Origin: Kineococcus mangrovi
GTDB lineage: Bacteria > Actinomycetota > Actinomycetes > Actinomycetales > Kineococcaceae
NCBI RefSeq assembly: GCF_041320705.1
Contig: NZ_JBGGTQ010000004.1
Coordinates: forward strand, 186,001-250,000
Length of the DNA stretch: 64,000 nucleotides
Direction of reading: 5' to 3'
The position numbers were made by a program, and so were the translations under genes. The notes under the pieces are model-generated. The model made no database searches. It was not told where the DNA came from and worked only from the letters and a program-made list of their open reading frames with translations. Numbering within the stretch: the first letter of the stretch is position 1; each line of letters begins with the position of its first letter. Of this stretch, positions 9,461 through 17,029 are shown one piece after another.

Positions 9461-9661
9461 ATGCCTGAGGATCGCCCGCTGTCCGAGGTCCGGTTCCTGA
9501 CCGTGGCCGAGGTCGCATCGATGATGCGCGTGTCGAAGATGACGGTGTACCGCCTGGTGCACAACGGGGAGCTGCCCGCCGTGCGGGTCGGCCGCTCCTT
9601 CCGCGTGCCCGAGGACGCCGTCCACGAGTACCTGCGGCAGTCGTTCATCGACACCGCCTGA
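9461..9661 (+). CDS. Small helix-turn-helix DNA-binding protein (excisionase/MerR-like)
   Basis: This predicts 66 residues that are almost entirely one winged HTH of the excisionase/BldC type: FLTVAEVASMMRVSKMTVYR is helix-turn-helix, and VRVGRSFRVPEDAVHEYL is the wing and last helix. A homologue occurs between proC and the bS22 gene in mycobacteria, so this is a core gene, not a phage excisionase. I choose the ATG at 9461 with AAGGG 10 nt upstream; a longer GTG start at 9380 is possible. The palindrome at 9312-9343 suggests autoregulation. Confidence 0.88.
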   Translation: MPEDRPLSEVRFLTVAEVASMMRVSKMTVYRLVHNGELPAVRVGRSFRVPEDAVHEYLRQSFIDTA

Positions 9662-9808
9662 GACGGGGGCGCGCCACCGCGCGGCACGTCGCGGACCCGC
9701 GGGCGGGTAGACTCGACGACGGTCTGCCGCTCGCTGAGCGGCACGTCAGCGCGCCGGTCCACCGGGGCGCCGGCACGCAACCAGTCGTATCGAGTGAGCG
9801 AGGACCCC

Positions 9809-9907
9809 TTGGGCTCTGTCATCAAGAAGCGTCGCAAGCGCATGGCGAAGAAGAAGCACCGCAAGCTGCTCCGCCGCACGCGTCACCAGCGTCGCAACAA
9901 GAAGTGA
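9809..9907 (+). CDS. Ribosomal protein bS22 (AURKAIP1/COX24-domain mini-protein)
   Basis: This is a 32-residue, extremely basic protein beginning MGSVIKKRRKRMAKKKHRKL. It matches the actinobacterial bS22 protein, which binds the small ribosomal subunit near the decoding region. The start is a TTG at 9809 preceded by GAGGA (9800-9804) at a short 4-nt spacing. A TAGACT at 9706-9711 may be its -10. A perfect 32-bp terminator hairpin follows. The gene is easy to miss because of its size and start codon. Confidence 0.92.
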   Translation: MGSVIKKRRKRMAKKKHRKLLRRTRHQRRNKK

Positions 9908-9914
9908 TGCGCTG

Positions 9915-9946
9915 AAGGGCGGCTCCCCCGCGGGGGAGCCGCCCTT
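9915..9946. terminator. Perfect 16-bp palindromic terminator
   Basis: A perfect inverted repeat (9915-9930 against 9931-9946) starts 8 nt after the bS22 stop. The tip must open to form a loop, leaving a stem of about 14 bp. It would stop bS22 transcription, and also the convergent gene ending at 9967. Confidence 0.85.
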
Positions 9947-9966
9947 CGTGCGTTCCGGCCAGCACC

Positions 9967-10335
9967 TCAAGGCGAGGTGCTGGCCGGGGGCGAGGTGAAC
10001 TGCGAGCCCTGACCGTCCTGGACCCACGCCAGGCCGGCGACGAAGACCGCGATGGCCAGCGCGCCCGCGACGAGCAGCCGCGGCACCCGCCGGGTCCACG
10101 CCGTGATCGCCACCGGGGTCGCGACGAGCGCCGATGCCACGCCCCAGTAGACGAGACTGATGGCGGGGGGCCGCGCAGAGGGGTCGATGCGCTCGCACCC
10201 GTCGAACCCGCAGAACGTCAGGACGGCCAGCGTGGTCGGCAGCCAGGCGACGACCGTAAACAGCACCATCAGGACCAGCAGGGTCAGCCAGGGCCGACGG
10301 CGACCCGCGGAGGGTGCCGGCTCGGTGTCGTCCAT
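9967..10335 (-). CDS. Small membrane protein, unknown function
   Basis: This predicts 122 residues with a polar N-terminus (MDDTEPAPSAGRRRPW) and three hydrophobic helices: TLLVLMVLFTVVAWLPTTLA, ISLVYWGVASALVATPVAIT and LLVAGALAIAVFVAGLAWV. I recognise no domain. The ATG at 10335 follows GGGAGG at good spacing, so the longer reading to 10419 is rejected. It is convergent with the bS22 gene. Confidence 0.7.
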   Translation of the reverse strand: MDDTEPAPSAGRRRPWLTLLVLMVLFTVVAWLPTTLAVLTFCGFDGCERIDPSARPPAISLVYWGVASALVATPVAITAWTRRVPRLLVAGALAIAVFVAGLAWVQDGQGSQFTSPPASTSP

Positions 10336-10415
10336 CGGTGTCCTCCCGGTGGTGCGGGGTGAGGGGTGGAGCACCCGGTGGGGCCTCGGGTGCGAGGCAC
10401 CCACCGGGTGCGTTG

Positions 10416-13400
10416 TCAAACCGTCCGCAGGGTCACTGCGCCGGTCGCGCTCAGGCAGCCGGTGACGACGGCGCCCCTGAGGTCCGTCTGCCCGTCGAGC
10501 CTGACCCGCCCGGGGGTCTCCAGACGGACCGTCACCTGGTCGTCGGCGGTTGTGGGGCCGACCAGCGCGATGTCCCTGCCGGTCGCGCAGCCATCCAAGG
10601 TTCCGGGGACGACGATCCGGAGGGTGTGAGCGGCTCCGTCAGCCGACACGACCCGCAGGCCGTTCGTCGACGTCAGGCCCTCCGCCACGATGGTCAGGTC
10701 GCCCTCGAGGCGGAGGGTCTGGTCCTGGAGGGACACACTCGAGCACCCGCTCACCGCCCTCGTCGCGTCGATCCGGGTAGCGCCTGCCGTGGACACGACG
10801 TTGCCACCCGCGGACCACGAAGCCAAGGTGCAGCCGGGGTTCGCGGACAGACCCTGCGACCAGCTCGGCGCCTGGTTGGCCTGTGCCGTCGCCTTCAGCC
10901 ACTGACCCCAGCTGAGGTCGGTTGCAGGGGCCGAGCCCGCCACGAGCTCGTCCACGGGGGGGACGACGACGGGCGGTAGTGCTTTCCGTTCGGTCACGAC
11001 GCCGGTGATCGACCCGATCGAGCGCAGCTGCTCGACGGTCCGCCCGTCCATGACCTGCAGAGTGTCCGCGGTGGCGACGTCGCCGCCGACGCGCACGCTC
11101 GACTGCACAGTCACCTGGCCGCTGGCGGTCACATCACCACCCACCCGGACGTTGGAGTCCATCCGCACCGTTCCCCCGGCGGTGATCGACCCGTCGACGG
11201 AGCAGTCGTTGGTCAGCGTGACCGAGCCCGTGGCGATGACGTCGCCGCCCACGTGACCGCGCGAATCGCACGTGAAGTCGCCGTCGACGACCGCGTCGGC
11301 GGCAGGGCCCACGAGGCTGGTGCTGTTCGTGATCGTGAGGTTCGAGGCGGACCGCACGACGCCGGAGCGTCGCATAGGGGTCGCGTCCTCGGCCGCGACG
11401 GGACCCTCGGTGGCGCCGAAGCCCACACCCCCACGGTCGTCCGTCACGACCAGCGCGACCTGGTACAGCCCGGGTTCGGCGAAGGTGTGCTCCACCGTGG
11501 CACCCTCACCCGTCGTGCCGTCGCCGAAGTCCCACTCGTAGCGGACGACGCGCCCGCCCACCACGCTGGAGCCGGTCCCGTCGAAGGAGAGGGTCCGACC
11601 CGTCCCGGAGGTGCGGACGACCGCGACCGGCAGCGGTGCGAGGACCTCTTCCTCGTACGTGGACAGCGTGACGGGTTCTCCTTCGGGGGCCACGTCGAGG
11701 CCGTACGAGGAGATGGTCCACTCACCGGCTTCGGCGTCGGGGACCGTGAAGTACTCGTACGTGGGACCGTTCGCGTGGTCGGCCTCGCGCGGTTCCGAGC
11801 GCGTGTACCGGACCCCGCTGGGGGAGATGAGCGTGGTCTCGACATCGCTCCCGGGCCAGGCGACGTTCACGGAGACCGTCCTGCCCGACACGGTGAACTT
11901 CCGGACCACGGTCTGCCCCGGGAGGATGTCGTAGGTGGGCCGGGTGATCGTCGCCAGCTGCGACTGGATGCGCGCGGCCATCCGGGCGTGCCCGAGGGGG
12001 TTGGGGTGGAAGGACTCGTTGTCCGCGCCCTTGTGCTGCGCGGTGAAGAGGATCCCGTTGATGGCGGGCGCGGGGGCGCAGGCGTCCTGCAGGGTCAGGA
12101 CGTCGGCCATGTTGACGTGCTCGAAGCCCACCTGCTGTGCGGCCCTGCCGATCGCTGCGTCGGCGCGGTCGATGCTGGAGTTGATCCACTTCTGGTCCGA
12201 CCCCCTGATGAACTGGCAGTTCTGGTTCAGGAAGTTCGACTGGTTGAAGAAGCGCGGGTAGCTGACCACGACGACGCGGGCGTACGGCGCCTTGGCCCGC
12301 ACGACGCGGTAGAGGCTGACCAGGTCCGTCCTGAGCTTGCCCTTCTCCAGGCTCGTCAGGTTCCTGTCGACGTCCGCGCCGAAGTTCTTCTGGCAGCTGG
12401 GACCGAACGTGTTCAACGGGTTCAGCCCCTGCACGATGCAGTTCTTGAGGGTTCCGGAGAAGTCCAGGTCGTTGCCGCCGATCCCGATGGTGACCAGTCG
12501 GGTGTCGTACCCGAGGGAGTCGATCTGCGGGTTCTCGGACTTGAAGGTCGAGACCAGGTCGCCCATCTTCGCCCCCGAGCACGCCTCGAAGTCGAGGTCG
12601 AGGCGAACGGTCGTGCTCGCCAGCACCTTCGGGTAGGCCAGGGTCGAGCGGTGGCAACCGCCGAAGGCGCCGGTGCCGTCCTCGTAGAGGTAGGAACCCT
12701 CGCCGGACTGGAACGAGTCGCCGAGAGCGACGTACTTGTCGGCCACCACGCCCTGGTTGCGCACCTTGAAGACGTAGCGGCCGGGTACCGAGGATCCCAG
12801 TGAACTGTGGACTAGGCCGTTCGGCGAGGAGTCCAGGAAGGCTCCCGACTCCCCGGACCCGGGGAGTTCGGTCCCGGGGCGGGTGGAGGGCTGCTCCGAC
12901 GTCCCGCCGGGACGGCCGCTGGCGAAACCGATCCGGGCGGGGGTACCCCCGAGGCCGTTCCTGCCCCCGCTGGCGTCCCCGGTCTCCCACTGGACCCCGT
13001 CGTAGTTGAAGACGATGTCGAAGGCGCCCCGCCCCTGGTCGGGGCGGGCGACCAGGAGCAGCTGGAACGAGTTCAGCTTGTCCGTCTTGCCGTTGTAGTA
13101 CCCCACGTTGCGCCAGTCGACGCAGAACGCTTCGTGGCCCTCGTAGACGGTGGTCCCGTACCCGTAGCGAACGACGTCCGAGCCGGTGGGCCGGGTGTCC
13201 ACGTCGGCGAAGAAGGGGGCGATGATCGCACGAGAGGTGTCCTTCAGGCCGAACGGCGTGAAGGTCGACAAGGCCTGGTCGAAGGTCACGTTGCCGTTGT
13301 TGTTGACGAAGACGTGGTCGTGGGTCTGGCCGTAGAAGTTGACCTCGAAGGGCAGGTCGACGCGGGGTCCGGACCCGTCGTCGTTGCGCGGCAGGCTGTT

Positions 13401-13523
13401 GCGCGAGCAGGCAGCCGCATCGACCATCGCGTGACCGGGCGCGGCGTGAGCGGCGCCCGGTAGCGCGAGCAGCGCGCTCGCTACGGTCAGGGTGGCGACC
13501 AGGCCTGCGGCCAGTCGTCTCAA
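10416..13523 (-). CDS. Secreted mosaic protein: NIDO + SGNH hydrolase + PKD + bactofilin-like repeats
   Basis: This predicts about 1035 residues. A Sec signal peptide ends in LALPGAAHA. A nidogen-like (NIDO) domain follows (about 30-240; FVNNNGNVTFDQ, APFFADVDTR). Next is an SGNH/GDSL esterase (about 262-520) with block I ALGDSFQSGEGS, GIGGNDLDF and ESFHPNPLGH, so the Ser-Asn-His active site is present. A PKD domain follows (about 630-695; YEWDFGDGTTG), then valine/glycine-rich repeats of bactofilin type (VGGDVIATGSVTL, VGGDVTASGQVTV). The TTG at 13523 follows AGGAGG by 12 nt; a GTG at 13601 is possible. The substrate is unknown, perhaps wall or matrix lipid or ester. Confidence 0.85.
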   Translation of the reverse strand: MRRLAAGLVATLTVASALLALPGAAHAAPGHAMVDAAACSRNSLPRNDDGSGPRVDLPFEVNFYGQTHDHVFVNNNGNVTFDQALSTFTPFGLKDTSRAIIAPFFADVDTRPTGSDVVRYGYGTTVYEGHEAFCVDWRNVGYYNGKTDKLNSFQLLLVARPDQGRGAFDIVFNYDGVQWETGDASGGRNGLGGTPARIGFASGRPGGTSEQPSTRPGTELPGSGESGAFLDSSPNGLVHSSLGSSVPGRYVFKVRNQGVVADKYVALGDSFQSGEGSYLYEDGTGAFGGCHRSTLAYPKVLASTTVRLDLDFEACSGAKMGDLVSTFKSENPQIDSLGYDTRLVTIGIGGNDLDFSGTLKNCIVQGLNPLNTFGPSCQKNFGADVDRNLTSLEKGKLRTDLVSLYRVVRAKAPYARVVVVSYPRFFNQSNFLNQNCQFIRGSDQKWINSSIDRADAAIGRAAQQVGFEHVNMADVLTLQDACAPAPAINGILFTAQHKGADNESFHPNPLGHARMAARIQSQLATITRPTYDILPGQTVVRKFTVSGRTVSVNVAWPGSDVETTLISPSGVRYTRSEPREADHANGPTYEYFTVPDAEAGEWTISSYGLDVAPEGEPVTLSTYEEEVLAPLPVAVVRTSGTGRTLSFDGTGSSVVGGRVVRYEWDFGDGTTGEGATVEHTFAEPGLYQVALVVTDDRGGVGFGATEGPVAAEDATPMRRSGVVRSASNLTITNSTSLVGPAADAVVDGDFTCDSRGHVGGDVIATGSVTLTNDCSVDGSITAGGTVRMDSNVRVGGDVTASGQVTVQSSVRVGGDVATADTLQVMDGRTVEQLRSIGSITGVVTERKALPPVVVPPVDELVAGSAPATDLSWGQWLKATAQANQAPSWSQGLSANPGCTLASWSAGGNVVSTAGATRIDATRAVSGCSSVSLQDQTLRLEGDLTIVAEGLTSTNGLRVVSADGAAHTLRIVVPGTLDGCATGRDIALVGPTTADDQVTVRLETPGRVRLDGQTDLRGAVVTGCLSATGAVTLRTV

Positions 13524-13673
13524 TGTGATCGTGCGCCTCCTGTGAGTGATCAGCAGGACGACTGTGTAGGCGGGTCGGGAGGGTGGAGGCTGGTTCGTCA
13601 CGCGGTCACCCGTTCGCTGCCCCAGGTGTCACCGTTGGGACGCACCCGGAGGTGCTGACCACCTCGGATGGGT

Positions 13674-13710
13674 GCCCACCTCGCTCCCCGTGACCGGGGA
13701 CGAGGTGGGC
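13674..13710 (-). terminator. Long stem-loop after the cellulase gene
   Basis: GCCCACCTCG (13674-13683) pairs with CGAGGTGGGC (13701-13710), and inside it TCCCCG pairs with CGGGGA around a TGAC loop, with one unpaired base. It begins 18 nt after the GH12 stop and would separate that gene from the secreted mosaic gene downstream. Confidence 0.65.
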
Positions 13711-13727
13711 CACCCGGACGGGTGAGG

Positions 13728-14984
13728 TCAGGAGCAGGTGACCGCGGCCGGCGTCGCGGTGCTGCCCGTCGCGGCGAGCTGGTAGCCGAACGTCGTGGTC
13801 GCGCCCGCGGCGAGGGAGCCGTTCCAGGACGCGTTCTCCACCGTCAGCGTCCGTCCCGACTGCGTCCAGGTGCCGTTCCACAGGTTCGTCACCGTCTGAC
13901 CGGCGGGCAGCGTCGCCACCGTCGTCCAGCCCGTGCGGGCCTGGGCGCCGTTGGTGACCGTGACGGTCTGCACGGCGCCGGCGCCCCAGGCCGAGTCGGT
14001 CCGCGGGGTGGCCGAGCACACGGGCCGCCCCGAGGTCGGGCGCTTCGCGCGGGTCACGGTCGGGGTGGGGCTCGCCGTGGGGGTCGGGTTCGCCGTGGGG
14101 GTGGGGCTGGTCGCCGCGCCGGTGCCCGCGGAGAACGACGTCACCGCCAGGCCCGCCCCGCCGGTCCACGGCTCGAACCCGGCCTGGACGCTCGTGAGGT
14201 ACCACGAGCGCTGGACCCAGCCGCGGGCGAGGGCGTCGTCGAAGAAGGTGCTGACGGGCAGGTCCAGCGAGGAGGTCCGGGTGGTCCGCACGTAGGAGAC
14301 GACGTTCCACCCGGTGTTGCCGAACCAGACGTCCCAGGTCGCACCCGCGAGCGCCACGGTGGCGACCTTGCGGCCCACGGGCTGCGGCCGGCCGGCGTGG
14401 CCCAGCCACACCATGACCTCCGCGCCGGTGTTCTGGCCGTCGGTGCGCGGCGTCGGGTCGAACCACAGGTCGTAGGCGGCGTCCCACTCACCGGCCACCG
14501 AACCCGGTGCGGGGTAGGTCACGGCGACGCTCGCGCGGACGGAGCCGAAGGTGCTGCCGGACGCAGGCACGGGGGTGAAGCCCGGCGTGCAGTCGGCGTA
14601 GTGGCAGCCCCAGTAGATCGACGGGTAGCTCTTGGGCGGGCCGTCGGTGGCCACGGCCCCGTCGGCGCGGGTGAGGCGGAACCCCGTCGCGGTGGGCTCG
14701 ACGCACTGCGGTTCCGCGGTGCCCCAGCGGTTGTTCTGGATGCGGTACTTCCCGTCCGCCGTCGTCGCTTTGGCGTACTGGTCGCACAGGGCCGCGGCGG
14801 CCGCGGCGCGGGGGGTGTCGAGGGTGGTCACCGCGGTGGCGGCACCCGCCACCAGGGCGGTGACGGCCGCGGCCGCCCCGAGCTTGGGTCCGGCGGTGGC
14901 GACGAGGGCGCGCAGGCGGGGCACGCCGCTGTCTCGTCCGCCCGGACCGCCGACCTGAGCGTTCCGGCGCGTGGTGTGCGTCAC
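13728..14984 (-). CDS. Secreted GH12 endoglucanase with C-terminal CBM2
   Basis: This predicts 418 residues. A hydrophobic N-terminal region looks like a signal peptide. The catalytic domain (about 65-285) has the family-12 look: CDQYAKATTADGKYRIQNNRWGT, CHYADC, AEVMVWLGHAG with the nucleophile Glu near 190, and QAGFEPWTGG with a second Glu near 270. A PTPTANPTPTASPTPT linker joins a family-2 cellulose-binding module (WNGTWTQSGRTLTVENASWN). It would cut beta-1,4-glucan outside the cell. The start lies 9 nt after the HAD gene, in the same direction. Confidence 0.88.
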   Translation of the reverse strand: MTHTTRRNAQVGGPGGRDSGVPRLRALVATAGPKLGAAAAVTALVAGAATAVTTLDTPRAAAAAALCDQYAKATTADGKYRIQNNRWGTAEPQCVEPTATGFRLTRADGAVATDGPPKSYPSIYWGCHYADCTPGFTPVPASGSTFGSVRASVAVTYPAPGSVAGEWDAAYDLWFDPTPRTDGQNTGAEVMVWLGHAGRPQPVGRKVATVALAGATWDVWFGNTGWNVVSYVRTTRTSSLDLPVSTFFDDALARGWVQRSWYLTSVQAGFEPWTGGAGLAVTSFSAGTGAATSPTPTANPTPTASPTPTVTRAKRPTSGRPVCSATPRTDSAWGAGAVQTVTVTNGAQARTGWTTVATLPAGQTVTNLWNGTWTQSGRTLTVENASWNGSLAAGATTTFGYQLAATGSTATPAAVTCS

Positions 14985-14993
14985 ACCTGCGGG

Positions 14994-15794
14994 TCAGCGG
15001 CGGCGCAGCAGCCCGGCGACGACGACGGCCCCCGCGGCCAGGCCCCCGGCGCGGACCGTCCAGCGGGCGAGGTGCTGCCAGGAGCGGAACTCGTGGACGG
15101 GCCACCCGTGGGCGACGGCGTGCCGGCGCAGCGCGCGGTCGGGGTTCACGGCGCTGGGGGAGCCGACGAGGCCGAGCAGGGGCAGGTCGTTGGCGGAGTC
15201 GGAGTAGGCCGCGCAGCGGGTCAGGTCGAACCCGCGGTCCTCGGCCAGGGCGCGCACGGCGTCGGCCTTGGCCTGCCCGTGCAGCGGCTCGCCGACGAGG
15301 CGGCCGGTGTAGGTGCCGTCGACGGACTCGGCGACGGTGCCGAGGGCGCCGGTCAGGCCCAGGCGGCGGGCGACGACGTCGGCGAGCTCGACGGGGGCGG
15401 CGGTGACGAGCCAGACGGGCGTCCCGGCGTCCAGGTGCCGGCGGGCGAGCGCCCGCGACCCGGCCCGCACCTCGGCCTCCAGGTGCTCGTCGTAGACCTC
15501 CTCGCCGATCTGGCGGATCTCCGCCGTGGAGTGCCCGGCGACGAAGGCGAGCGCGAGCTCGCGGACCTCCCCGAGGTGCCCGAGGTTCTCCCCGCGCAGC
15601 GCGAAGTGCAGGGCGCGCCGGCCGAAGCGCTGCAGCTCGCGGCGGGAGAAGAAGCCGCGCGCGGCCAGGCCGCGGGCGAAGTAGAACAGCGAGGCGCCGT
15701 GGACCATCGTGTTGTCGAGGTCGAAGAACGCCGCGTCGCACGCCGCGTCCGGTCCGGCCGCGGGAGCGGGGCGGGAGGCGTCGTCGCGGTGCAC
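14994..15794 (-). CDS. HAD-IB phosphatase, SerB-like, with C-terminal membrane helix
   Basis: This predicts 266 residues. HAD motifs are complete: AFFDLDNTMVHG (nucleophile Asp), WLVTAAPVE (motif II), a Lys in GEPLHGQAKADA, and AAYSDSANDLPLL (motif III/IV). It resembles the SerB1-like proteins found before the glutaredoxin and hem genes in mycobacteria. Phosphoserine is not proven as substrate. A short helix (AGGLAAGAVVVAGLL) ends the protein. The GTG at 15794 has TACGAT (15801-15806) ending 6 nt upstream, a leaderless-type promoter. Confidence 0.85.
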   Translation of the reverse strand: MHRDDASRPAPAAGPDAACDAAFFDLDNTMVHGASLFYFARGLAARGFFSRRELQRFGRRALHFALRGENLGHLGEVRELALAFVAGHSTAEIRQIGEEVYDEHLEAEVRAGSRALARRHLDAGTPVWLVTAAPVELADVVARRLGLTGALGTVAESVDGTYTGRLVGEPLHGQAKADAVRALAEDRGFDLTRCAAYSDSANDLPLLGLVGSPSAVNPDRALRRHAVAHGWPVHEFRSWQHLARWTVRAGGLAAGAVVVAGLLRRR

Positions 15795-15835
15795 TGCGGC
15801 ATCGTAGGACGACCCACCGACAAGAAGGGTGAGCG

Positions 15836-16126
15836 ATGGACCACGCAGAGCGAGTGGGTGCGGGGAGCGCGCGGGTCGTCCTCGTCTCGCGGGTCGGCTG
15901 CCACCTGTGCGACGACGGCCGCGAGGTGGTCCGCGCGGTGGCCGCGGCGGCCGGGGTCGGCTGGGAGGAGGTCGACGTCGACGCCGACCCGGAGCTGCGG
16001 CGGCGGTTCACGGACAAGGTCCCGGTCGTGCTGGTCGACGGCGCCGAGCGGGACTTCGGCCGTCTGGACGCCGACCGGCTGCGGCAGGCGCTGGCGGGTC
16101 GCCGGTGGTGGCGACGGGGGCGCTGA
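15836..16126 (+). CDS. Glutaredoxin-like CxxC protein
   Basis: This predicts 96 residues with a thioredoxin fold: VVLVSRVGCHLCDDGREVV has the CHLC redox pair, and KVPVVLVDG carries the cis-proline. The family (Mtb Rv0508-like) sits directly before hemA in actinobacteria. The ATG at 15836 follows GAAGGG by 7 nt. It faces away from the HAD gene and is separated from rex by a 198-bp regulatory region. Confidence 0.88.
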   Translation: MDHAERVGAGSARVVLVSRVGCHLCDDGREVVRAVAAAAGVGWEEVDVDADPELRRRFTDKVPVVLVDGAERDFGRLDADRLRQALAGRRWWRRGR

Positions 16127-16145
16127 CGGCCCCGCGCCCCGATGG

Positions 16146-16164
16146 TGAGGTGAGGCTCACCTTC
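16146..16164 (+). promoter_or_regulatory. Iron-box-like palindrome (DtxR/IdeR/DmdR type)
   Basis: TGAGGTGAGGCTCACCTTC matches 15 of 19 positions of the actinomycete iron box TTAGGTTAGGCTCACCTAA, with the whole AGGCTCACCT half conserved. It starts 20 nt after the glutaredoxin gene and lies about 70 bp upstream of the rex promoter. The partial overlap with a weak CACCTTC/GAAGGTG hairpin (16158-16175) means a terminator role is an alternative. Confidence 0.5.
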
Positions 16165-16221
16165 CTGTGAAGGTGCAGGTCAGCGGGGGCGTGGTCCTCG
16201 TCACGCGGGCCCGTCACGACT

Positions 16222-16250
16222 TTGTGCGTGGCTTCACAAGAGCCTAGGCT
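16222..16250 (+). promoter_or_regulatory. rex-hem promoter with Rex operator
   Basis: The 18-mer at 16222-16239, TTGTGCGTGGCTTCACAA, fits the Rex operator TTGTGAA-N4-TTCACAA in 12 of 14 defined positions, with a perfect right half. It covers a -35 (TTGTGC, 16222-16227) spaced 17 bp from a -10 (TAGGCT, 16245-16250). Rex bound there would block RNA polymerase when NADH is low and release it when NADH rises. Confidence 0.8.
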
Positions 16251-16324
16251 GCTGGCGCACGACCAGGGGTCCCGGCTTCCACCGGGACCCGAGCGACGCG
16301 TACGAGGGTGCTGGTCTGACCGCT

Positions 16325-17029
16325 GTGGACGAGGACGACGTGGGGACGGTCGACGTCCCCGAAGCGACCGTGGCGCGGCTGCCCCAGTACCTGCGGGCCC
16401 TGTCCGTCCTGGCCGAGGCCGGCCTGCGGACGGTGTCCTCCGAGGCGCTCGCCGAAGCCGTCGGCGTCGGCTCGGCCAAGCTCCGCAAGGACCTGTCCCA
16501 CCTCGGCAGCTACGGCACCCGCGGTGTCGGGTACGACGTCACCGAGCTGCACCGGCAGATCGCCGACCACCTCGGGCAGACGACCCCCTGGAACGTCGTC
16601 ATCGTGGGCATCGGGAACCTCGGGCACGCCCTGGCCGGTTACGGCGGCTTCGCGAGCCGCGGGTTCCGCGTCGTCGGACTCTTCGACGACGGCGCGCACG
16701 TCGTCGGTGAGGTCGTGGGCGGCATCCGCGTCCGGCCCCTGGCCCAGCTGCCCGAGGTCGTGCGCCCCGGCGGGACGATGGGCGTCCTGGCCGTCCCCGG
16801 TGAGCACGCCCAGGCGGTCTGCGACAGGCTCGTGGCCGCCGGGGTGCGCAGCGTCCTGAACTTCGCCCCGACCGTGCTGCGCGTGCCCGCCGGCGTCGAC
16901 GTGCGCAAGGTCGACCTCGCCTCGGAGCTGCAGATCCTCGCCTTCCACGCCCAGCGGCGCGCCGCCCGCGTGCCGTCCCTCGTCCCCGTGGCAGCTCCCG
17001 TGACCGAACGTGTCGGAGAGGTGGTCTGA
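16325..17029 (+). CDS. rex: Redox-sensing transcriptional repressor Rex
   Basis: This predicts 234 residues. An N-terminal winged helix (VARLPQYLRALSVLAEAG, then VGSAKLRKDLSHLGSYGTRG) reads the operator. The C-terminal Rossmann domain (VVIVGIGNLGHALAGY) binds NADH or NAD+, and the last helix gives the dimer swap. The operator 86 bp upstream indicates autoregulation. It abuts hemA with no gap, so redox state would control the whole hemACDB operon, as in Streptomyces. Confidence 0.95.
   Translation: MDEDDVGTVDVPEATVARLPQYLRALSVLAEAGLRTVSSEALAEAVGVGSAKLRKDLSHLGSYGTRGVGYDVTELHRQIADHLGQTTPWNVVIVGIGNLGHALAGYGGFASRGFRVVGLFDDGAHVVGEVVGGIRVRPLAQLPEVVRPGGTMGVLAVPGEHAQAVCDRLVAAGVRSVLNFAPTVLRVPAGVDVRKVDLASELQILAFHAQRRAARVPSLVPVAAPVTERVGEVV

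Noticed and set aside
9461-9661. Phage excisionase from an integrated element
   Set aside because: The HTH type is excisionase-like, but the gene is in the conserved proC-bS22 neighbourhood and no integrase or att repeat is near.
16158-16175. CACCTTC/GAAGGTG hairpin as a terminator of the glutaredoxin gene
   Set aside because: The stem is only 7 bp with no U tract, and the overlapping iron-box match explains the symmetry better; kept only as an alternative.
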